A stretch of 64,000 nt of DNA. Source: Nelumbo lutea (taxonomy: Eukaryota; Streptophyta; Magnoliopsida; Proteales; Nelumbonaceae). Each line of letters starts with the position of its first letter. Position 1 is the stretch's first letter. A program made the position numbers and the translations under genes. Positions 56,678 through 64,000 of this stretch are shown in pieces. The stretch is taken from assembly GCA_022828595.1 (NCBI GenBank), contig JAKGHH010000005.1, forward strand, positions 51,579,655-51,643,654. The letters run 5' to 3'. Below the pieces are notes generated by a model. The model saw only the letters and a program-made list of their open reading frames with translations, had not been told where the DNA came from and did not search any database.

Positions 56678-56752
56678 GTGACGTCAAATAATTTGTAATT
56701 AATTAATCCCCAGATCAATCCCCAGATCAATCCAGTGTATAATTAAAATAAT
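56678..56752. other. rearrangement junction with templated filler
   Basis: At the LTR/RLP border lie GTGACGTCAAAT (as in the LRR exon), a TTTGTAATTAATTAA repeat, then two tandem CCCCAGATCAATCC motifs (56708-56735) copied from the LTR end (about 56639-56652), then the RLP intron sequence. This is the pattern of error-prone end joining with templated insertions. Confidence 0.65.
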
Positions 56753-56821
56753 TTGTAATTAATTAAGGATCCAAGATATATAAAGAAGGGGAATACATGC
56801 TTGTTCGTGTATTAATTATAC

Positions 56822-56998
56822 CCTTTAGAAATGCTGAGGAAGCTTTGAGATTATTGTTTGATAAATCAAGCCTTTCCAGCGACGTCAAATTACGTAGGCA
56901 TAGTAATGCTTTGCTATTACTTCCAATATTATCATCATCATCACCCAAATTGTTTCCAGAGAGTTCCAACTCTTTAAGATTGGTTGCTTGGCATAGTG
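56822..56998 (-). CDS. RLP copy D, LRR exon (tandem copy 1)
   Basis: A 177-bp phase 1-1 exon with acceptor TTATTGCAG and donor G/GTATAATT. It encodes LCQATNLKELELSGNNLGDD, with a short Asp-rich insertion, and LTSLERLDLSNNNLKASSAF. Open frame. In this locus the following 3' exon is lost to the copia junction, so the gene is truncated. Confidence 0.7.
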
Positions 56999-57190
56999 CT
57001 GCAATAAAAGACATGAGTAGTAGTAGTGTTATATCCCAATGCAATGCATATATGAACCCACAATTAAGATCATATTAATATATAAAATTTAATTTATATA
57101 TTAGTATATAATTAAAATAATTTGTAATTAATTAAGGATCCAAGATATATAAAGAAGGGGAATGCATGCTTGTTCGTGTATTAATTATAC

Positions 57191-57367
57191 CCTTTAGAAA
57201 TGCTGAGGAAACTTTGAGATTTTTGTATGTTACAATAAGCCATTCCAACGACGTCAAATTACGTAGGCATAGTAATGCTTTGCTATTACTTCCAATATTA
57301 TCATCATCATCACCCAAATTGTTTCCAGAGAGTTCCAACTCTTTAAGATTGGTTGCTTGGCATAGTG
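57191..57367 (-). CDS. RLP copy D, LRR exon (tandem copy 2)
   Basis: A 177-bp exon, identical in structure to 56822-56998. The second LRR is degraded (LTSLEWLIVTYKNLKVSSAF instead of LTSLERLDLSNNNLKASSAF), suggesting relaxed constraint after duplication. Open frame. Confidence 0.65.
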
Positions 57368-57473
57368 CTGCAATAAAAGACATGAGTAGTAGTAGTGTTA
57401 TATCCCAATGCAATGCATATATGAACCCACAATTAAGATCATATTAATATATAAATTTTAATTTATACCATAC

Positions 57474-57641
57474 CATTAATTACAACAGGTGACGAGGCAT
57501 TGAGATTGAGATCTGTTAAATCAAGTGATTCAAGATTATGGAATAACTGGCACCCTGCTGGTAGAAGTAGTAGTACACTTCCAAGATCATCATCATTTCC
57601 CCGTAGCCTCAATTCTTTGACATTGGTGGCTTTGCATACAT
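57474..57641 (-). CDS. RLP copy D, LRR exon
   Basis: A 168-bp phase 1-1 exon with acceptor GCTTGCAG and donor AATG/GTATGG. It encodes VCKATNVKELRLRGNDDDLG, then a Leu/Pro-rich link, and NLESLDLTDLNLNASSPVV. Open frame. Confidence 0.68.
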
Positions 57642-57747
57642 CTGCAAGCAATGAAAAATACAATTGTGATTATCATCAATTATCATTGTATTTTTCTTAT
57701 ATAATTCCTCTTTATACATATAAATATATAAATACATATAAACATAC

Positions 57748-57933
57748 CGTTTAGGACACCGGGCCAGCCCTGGATGTTATTGTTAGTGATAGATAAAGCG
57801 AGATGAATTTGAATTGATGATGATGATGATGGTGAGCCAACATTCTTGTCGAATAGAAGGCAAGGGAGTAAGCTGTTATCACTTGGTTCGGTTACATCTA
57901 GAAGTAGCGAGAGATTCCTGGCTCCACATAATG
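57748..57933 (-). CDS. RLP copy D, LRR exon
   Basis: A 186-bp phase 1-1 exon with acceptor TGTCTTAG and donor AACG/GTATGT. It encodes LCGARNLSLLLDVTEPSDNS, a Ser run, and IHLALSITNNNIQGWPGVLN. The LRR consensus is weaker than in the neighbouring exons. Open frame. Confidence 0.6.
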
Positions 57934-58016
57934 CTAAGACATACACCATGCACCAAAAACAAATTAAATATAATTAATTAAGCAAATCAATACTTAATTA
58001 ATGCATAATTACTTAC

Positions 58017-58130
58017 CTGTTAATAGTGATGATGAAAACATATTACGTTGATTAATTGATAAGTATACTGCTTGTAAGGAAGGGAGAGCACGCCCTAGAC
58101 AGCCAGGGAGTCCATCATGGCCAAGATTAA
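58017..58130 (-). CDS. RLP copy D, LRR exon merging into the tandem array
   Basis: The donor AACAG/GTAAGT at 58017 is strong and phase 1. The exon reads LGHDGLPGCLGRALPSLQAV, then YLSINQRNMFSSSLLT, an LRR. On its 5' side the coding sequence runs directly into the first unit of the array at 58131; the frame continues as NEHWSAIIN and no convincing splice acceptor was seen. This is the most upstream exon found, so signal peptide and N-terminal cap are missing. Confidence 0.55.
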
Positions 58131-60350
58131 TTATTGCAGACCAATGCTCATTCAGCAGATAAATCCAACTCCAAGATTAATTATAGCAGACAGATGCTCA
58201 CTCCAAATGACTTTGGGGAGGTCAAGGTTAAGCGGATAAATTCAACTCCAAAATTAATTATTGCGGACCGATACTCACTCCAAATGACTTTTGGGAGGTC
58301 AAGTACAAGCCGGTAAATCCAACTCCATAATTAATTAATGCAGACAGATGCTCACTCCAAATGAAATGACTTTGGGGAGGTCAAGGTCAAACCGAGAAAT
58401 CCAACTCCATGATTAATTAATGCCGATCGATGCTCACTCCAAATGACTTTGGGGAGGTCAAGGTCAAGCGGATAAATCCAACTCCAAAATTAGTTATTGC
58501 AGACCGATGCTCACTCCAAATGAAATGATTTTGGGGAGGTCAAAGTCAAACTGGGAAATCCAACTCCATGATTAATTTATGCAGACTGGTGCTCACTCCA
58601 AATGACTTTGGGGAGGTCAAGGACAAGCCGGTAAATCCAACTCCATTATTAATTAATGCAGACAGATGCTCACTCCAAATGAAATGACTTTGGGGAGGTC
58701 AAGGTCAAACCGGGAAATCCAACTCCATGATTAATTAATGCAAACTGATGCTCACTCCAAATGACTTTGGGGAGGCCAAGGTCAAGCGGATAAATCCAAC
58801 TCCAAAATTAGTTATTGCAGACCGATGCTCACTCCAAATGAAATGACTTTGGAGAGGTCAAGGTCAAACCGGGAAATCCAACTCCATGATTAATTAATGC
58901 AGACTGATGCTCACTCCAAATGACTTTGGGGAGGTCAAGGACAAGCCGGTAAATCCAACTCCATTATTAATTAATGCAGACAGATGCTCACTCCAAATGA
59001 AATGACTTTGGGGAGGTCAAGGTCAAACCGGGAAATCCAACTCCATGATTAATTAATGCAGACTGATGCTCACTCCAAATGACTTTGGGGAGGCCAAGGT
59101 CAAGCAGATAAATCCAACTCCAAAATTAGTTATTGCAGACCGATACTCACTCCAAATGACTTTTGGGAGGTCAAGGACAAGCCGGTAAATCCAACTCCAT
59201 GATTAATTAATGCAGACAGATGCTCACTCCAAATGAAATGACTTTGGGGAGGTCAAGGTCAAACCGGGAAATCCAACTCCATGATTAATTAATGCAGACC
59301 AATGCTCACTCCAAATGACTTTGGGGAGGTCAAGGTCAGGCGGATAAATGCAACTCCAAAATTAGTTATTGCAGACCGATGCTCACTCCAAATGACTTTC
59401 GGAAAGTCAAAGACAAGCTGGTAAATCCAACTCCATGATTAATTATTGCAGTCCGATGCTCACTCCAAATGAAATGATTTTGGGGAGGTCAAGGTCAAGC
59501 TGGTAAATCCAACTCCATGATTAATTATTGCAGACCGATGCTCACTCCAAATGAAATGACTTTGGGGAGGTCAAGGTCAAACCAGTAAATCCAACTCCAT
59601 GATTAATTTATGCAGACTGGTTCTCACTCCAAATGACTTTGGGGAGGTCGAGGTCAAGCGGATAAATCCAACTCCAAGATTAATTATTACAGAGCGATGC
59701 TCACACCAAATGACTTTGGGGAGATCAAGGTCAAACCGGTAAATCCAATTCCATGATTAATTAATGCAGACCGATGCTCATTCCAAATGAAATGACATTG
59801 GGGAGGTCAAGGTCAAACCGGTAAATTCAACTCCATGATTAATTAATTCAGACCGATGCTCACTCCAAATGAAACGACTTTGGGGAGGTCAAGGTCGAGC
59901 CGGTAAATCCAACTCCATGATTAATTAATGTAGACCGATGCTCACTCCAAATGACTTTGGGGAGGTCAAGGTCAAGCGGATAAATCCAATTCCTAGATTA
60001 ATTATTGCAGACCGATGCTCACACCAAATGACTTTGTGGAGGTCAAGGTCAAGCCGGTAAATCCAACTCCATGATTAATTAATGCAGACCGATGCTCACT
60101 CCAAATGACTTTGGGGAGGTCAAGGTCAAGCCGGTAAATCCAACTCCATGATTAATTACTGCAGACCGATGCTCACTCCTTATGAAATGACTTTGGGGAG
60201 GTCAAGGTCAAGCCGGTAAATCCAACTCCATGATTTATTATTGCAGATCGATGCTCACTCGAAATGAAATGACTTTAAGGAGGTCAAGGTCAAGCCGGTA
60301 AATCCAACTCCCTGATTAATTAAGGGCAGATCGATGGTCACTCTGAATGA
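58131..60350. repeat. 77/82-bp satellite array with higher-order structure
   Basis: There are about 27 complete units, with the CCAACTCCA landmark at 58165, 58242, 58319, 58401, 58478 and so on to 60304. Spacing is always 77 or 82 bp; the difference is a 5-bp GAAAT-type indel after CTCCAAAT. From 58319 to 59113 the order 82-77-82-77 repeats with unit-specific variants (for example CCAAAATTAGTTATTGC at 58480, 58798 and 59116), a 318-bp higher-order period. Later units are less regular. Units share GGGGAGGTCAAGG and GATTAATTAATGCAGAC. On the minus strand part of the unit reads like the 5' edge of the adjacent LRR exon. Neither 77 nor 82 is a multiple of three, so the array is not coding. Confidence 0.93.
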
Positions 60351-60414
60351 CTTTTGGGAAGAAATTAACAATTCCAAGTCTTCAAGATTGCATGGGAGCT
60401 TATGTGTCTCGGGA

Positions 60415-61639
60415 AGAAATTAAAGTTTTTATTAATTCTAGATTTTTTTCTTCAATTTGTGTGCTTTTATACAATTCCTGTGTTTTTTTTTTTCTAATTT
60501 TTGCTGATTTTAACAAAAAAAATACTTGGTATTTTGCAAGCTTAAAATACTGTAAAATATATTGTCTTTTGTTTTTTTATTATTTCTTTTGGTTCTGATG
60601 AATTTTTATTTTTAGCAATTTCTACTAATTTTTGCTCAATTTATATCTTTATAATTATTTATGCATAAAGGAGATGCATTTGATGCCGTGTAATTCACGT
60701 TGGGTCATTGAATTCCAGGATGAGAGTTTTAATAGAAAATAAACTATGAAAGCGCTATGACTATTGACTTGTGAAATCAACTTGTAATTCACGTTGGATC
60801 CAGAACCATCCCAATAATTAATTGGGATAATTGGGTCTGAACCCTATTTACCGGATTAGTGCAACCTATAATTATATATCTTATTAATAACTTAAATACT
60901 TCACTTTTAATAAAAATGACTGAAAAATTTTGTTTTATTTTTTAAATGATATAGTGGGCTAAGACAAGCTAGAAAAGACATAGGGAGAATCATGGTTTAA
61001 GTTATGGTTTAGTCCACAATCAGAATTTATAGGCCCAAAATACAATTGGGGTAGGTTCTTTGATATATAGAATGGGAATGTTTGACATTTTGAATTTTTA
61101 TAGATATATAATAAAATGTACTTTTTTGAAAAAAATAAATAATTATTGAATAATCATTTAAAATTTGAACTTGTCGAGCAAGTACTTATTTCAGGAATAA
61201 ATACTTATTTGGACTTATTTCTCAAATTTAATCTCTGCGCTCCTTTGGGAAGGCTTTTGAGATGCAACTCAAACGTACATTAAATATTTTATTGATAGGG
61301 AGCACATGTGTGGTTGTAGGCTTGCAGTCCTATGGCTAGAGTTATATATGTTGTGGTCAACAGATCTGAACTTGAAGCAAAGAATTCAGAAATACTCAAA
61401 CAGTACAATTCCTGCGTTTTTTTCCTAATTTTTGCTACTTTTAACAAAAAATACATGTTATTTTGCAAGGTTAAAATACTGTAAAATATATTGTCTTTTA
61501 TTTTTTCATCATTTCTTTTTAAACATAAAATACGATAAAAATAAGAAAAACTAACCAACTCAATAAAAAAGACCATATCCACAAGTCGTTGCTTCATTTT
61601 CTTCTACTTCTTTTTCACCATTGATGTATATATTTGATC
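60415..61639. repeat. spacer block C, copy 2, with internal duplication
   Basis: Matches 19606-20705 up to about 61408. There about 110 bp of the block (as in 60470-60590, CTAATTTTTGCT and AAATACTGTAAAATATATTG) occur a second time at 61409-61518. No gene is supported. Confidence 0.75.
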
Positions 61640-62160
61640 ATTGAGAAAAACATTTTCTCTCAAATGATCAATCCGGTAGTGCATCAAGCATAGAGTCTTA
61701 CTTCGTCTTACTTCTCTCCATCATACAATTCCCACTCTAATTCTAGTGGCATCATACCGGCAATAATAACAAAAACCACGACGGTGGAAGAAATACTCTA
61801 AAAGATGATTGAAGGCATTGACAACCTCAAGAGTTCCAAAGTTGAGAAAGATCTCTAGATTGTCTTATTGATGAATGAACTGGAGATACAAAACTGCCAA
61901 CCAAAGTCTAGTCAATGACCTTTCCATCCTTTAGGATCCACTCCTCCAAAGACTCCCAACCTCCAAGAGTAGCAAAAGCAACAACAAAAAGAGCATGATC
62001 ATGTCACCATGCAAAATATGATGCAAGACCTCACTATCACTTCTCTAACAATGCAACAACTCTAACACATGATCGCTGACACCAAAAGGACTCAATATGG
62101 AAGAGTTCCACAAACCTCTCTAATCTATACCAAACCATACACTCGTCACATTGATGAGAA
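61640..62160 (+). pseudogene. gypsy gag fragment, second copy
   Basis: Matches about 21820-22290 of the gypsy relic: TTAGGATCCACTCCTCCAAA, CCAACCTCCAAGAGTAGC and AAACCATACACTCGTCA. It lacks the LTR, the Gag start and the capsid core. Stops are frequent. Confidence 0.7.
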
Positions 62161-62256
62161 GAGAAAACATATCCATGATTCAACTTAGTAGCCTACATCC
62201 ATGAAAGAAAAGAAAACATATCTACTATGAGAATAAGATATACAACTCCCTCTCAT

Positions 62257-62946
62257 AGTTTTCAAGGTGTCAAGCCGAGGCTAGGCGACAAGGGGGCATC
62301 TTGTTGCCTAGTCACCTAGGCGATGAATTTTTTTTTTAAAATAAAAACATGTATCCTAGGGTACTTCCATAGGTTCTGTAATCATATTTCTTTAATAAAT
62401 ATCCATAATTTTCATAAGAAAAGTATAAACTTCAAGTTAAAGTTTAGAAAATCAACATATTTCAACATATTCATGAGAAGAAAAAGAAGAAAGAAAAGAA
62501 AATTCAAAAAACATAAGGGTTGAACCCTTATTTATATTATAGGAAAAGAAGTAAACAAAAGGTGGAAGCAGAAGAAGAAGAAGAAGAAGAAGAAGAAGAA
62601 ATTAGTATATAAACTCACAAAATTAGTAAAAAAAGAAAAAAAATGTGTTAATTGGACAACATTTTAAGTTTTTCATTGCTTATTTTTTGAAGTCTTTGAG
62701 GGTTCAATACAATATTTAGCAATGTTTGTGTTGATTAAACCCTAACAAAAAAGAAAATAATAAAAAAAATTAGTATATAAACACACAGAATAAATATTTT
62801 AGTTTAAAATGTCTATTTTATAATTATAACCTCAAAAAATTAAGAACATAAAAATTTTTTATAACATGCTATAAAAAAACTGTTTGGCGATTAGGCAAGG
62901 CGAGCCACCAAGGGCACCTTGTCACCTAGGCATCACCTTGACAACT
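62257..62946. mobile_element. TIR element, about 690 bp
   Basis: The left end GTTTTCAAGGTGTCAAGCC and reversed right end GTTGTCAAGGTGATGCCTAG are inverted repeats, followed by GGCGACAAGG-like blocks on both sides. The target duplication could not be resolved. The core is A-rich. Confidence 0.65.
62569..62600. repeat. GAA microsatellite
   Basis: Ten or so GAA/AAG units inside the TIR element. Confidence 0.9.
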
Positions 62947-63837
62947 ATGCTCTCTCTCTCTCTCTCCCCCACTAATATCACACAACCACTTGCTTAAATA
63001 AGTAGAAGATCAAAATACATAAAAAATATACATAAGTTCCTTTTTCTCTCATAAATATATGTAGGTTCCCATAATTTATCATTATTATAAATATACCATA
63101 TAAGACATATGCTTCTTAACACTACAAGTATAAGCATCGGAAAGACTCAAATGGGAGAGGGAAAGGGTTAAGCATGCCTCTCCTGGGTCCAATAAGTGGG
63201 ACCCACATGGGATTCCAAACAAGTAGGCATACATTAACTAGATAACAACAAAGAAAGCAAGCACAAAATCGAACCAACATCAAAAAGAAAAAAACTCTCT
63301 ATTTTTATTATTACTATTATTGTTTTTTATGATTTTTATTATTTTCTTATTTTTTATTCTTATATCTCATTTTTACCTTTTCTTGTTTAATTTTATTAAT
63401 TATTTATATATTTTTTGTTATTTTCCCATTATACCCTATTTGTATATTTATTTTATGTTATATAATTTTTTTTATGCTCCAACTCTTTTTTATTTTTCTT
63501 ATTTTTTGATTTTTATTTATATATTTTTTTCACATTTTATTATTGTTCCTCTTTCAGTGGCTTATTTTCCCATGTTTCCTAAGTATGTCCAAACCTAATA
63601 ATGCTGGTATGCCCATTTCACCCTTGCCCAATTTGCTTATTGTTTTATTATTTATTATTTTATATTTTTTTAATTTTCCATCTTTAGTGATCGGGTTAAA
63701 TTGTCCTCCCCGATCACTTACTCTCTTCACTCTAACTCATCACACTAAGAGGCATTAACCACAGTCTTCCTCTATCACCAATATGATCAACTAGCCCGAA
63801 AATCCATCATCTCAGTTTAGAGAAACTAAGGTGGTGC
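62947..63837. other. AT-rich spacer
   Basis: CT run at 62950-62966. 63300-63550 is almost entirely A/T on the plus strand and gives meaningless Phe/Tyr/Ile ORFs. No gene. Confidence 0.5.
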
Positions 63838-64000
63838 TCATTGGTGTGGATTGACCATGATATGTTCAGTTTCAATCCACATCACCTCTATGCCATGCAT
63901 TCAGTTGGCTGTAGTGTGGATTGGTCCACACTATCTCGTGGATTGCTCCACATCACAGTCCATTTTGTCATCCACGGGTTTATCTCATGGAAGCTTCTAC
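63838..64000. mobile_element. MITE-like sequence at window edge
   Basis: Repeated GTGTGGATTG and CAATCCACA motifs (63855, 63874, 63913 and 63938) resemble the GTGTGGATTGG...CACACC motif near 36130. Continues beyond the window. Confidence 0.35.

Larger units (their letters stand above)
56753..57489 (-). repeat. 369-bp tandem duplication of an LRR exon and its intron
   Basis: The two units (about 56753-57117 and 57118-57486) are offset by exactly 369 bp and nearly identical. Each contains one complete LRR exon with its splice sites. Confidence 0.9.

Noticed and set aside
58131..60350. CRISPR-like array
   Set aside because: The units are direct tandem repeats without unique spacers, the setting is plant nuclear DNA, and no cas genes are present.
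63320..63758. Hydrophobic ORFs at the right end
   Set aside because: Nearly pure A/T sequence; no homology or codon structure.

Overview
The window looks like nuclear DNA of a flowering plant. Genes are sparse and intron-bearing, the plant families present are recognisable (Cf-type receptor-like proteins, pectate lyase, TAXI-type aspartyl protease-like, G-protein beta, S-domain lectin), and most of the sequence is transposon-derived (Ty1/copia and Ty3/gypsy LTR elements, hAT and PIF/Harbinger MITEs, Pack-type TIR elements). I cannot name the species. No tRNA, rRNA or CRISPR was seen. Splice sites and boundaries were read by eye.

Layout. 0.05-7.4 kb: a broken pectate lyase copy (D1) split by a 3.46-kb LTR element that carries only gag and protease, then by an hAT MITE and a solo LTR. 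8.1-17.1 kb: a tandem segmental duplication (A and B), each copy holding the 3' exon of a receptor-like protein (RLP) on the minus strand. Copy A is dead; copy B keeps an intact 3' exon and has leucine-rich-repeat (LRR) exons upstream to 19.6 kb. 19.6-24 kb: a spacer block (C), a decayed gypsy gag and a divergent repeat (R) hit by an hAT MITE. 25-27.8 kb: an unknown ORF with a MITE directly upstream, a G-beta pseudogene and a copia 3' end. 28.6-29.2 kb: another hAT MITE.

31.1-36.8 kb: the best complete gene, a two-exon secreted aspartyl protease-like protein (404 aa) that lacks the first catalytic Asp. Its 4.6-kb intron is filled with nested transposons, including a long-TIR element carrying a captured S-domain lectin fragment. 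39.9-41.5 kb: a third RLP copy, a pseudogene. 44.9-47.3 kb: a Harbinger MITE and the second pectate lyase copy (D2), which preserves empty target sites for the insertions in D1. 47.3-56.7 kb: a large decayed copia element on the minus strand with long direct repeats. 56.8-58.1 kb: the 5' LRR exons of another RLP. They run straight into a 2.2-kb array of 77/82-bp units with a 318-bp higher-order period, followed by a second copy of spacer block C and of the gypsy gag, and then AT-rich, MITE-rich DNA.

How it fits together. The window is an RLP and pectate-lyase neighbourhood repeatedly rearranged by segmental duplication. Because paralogous segments lie in the same window, several insertions can be dated relative to the duplications by comparing filled and empty sites. 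Likely functional coding content is small: the aspartyl protease-like gene, possibly RLP copy B (with a splice-phase problem), and possibly the ORF at 25.66 kb.
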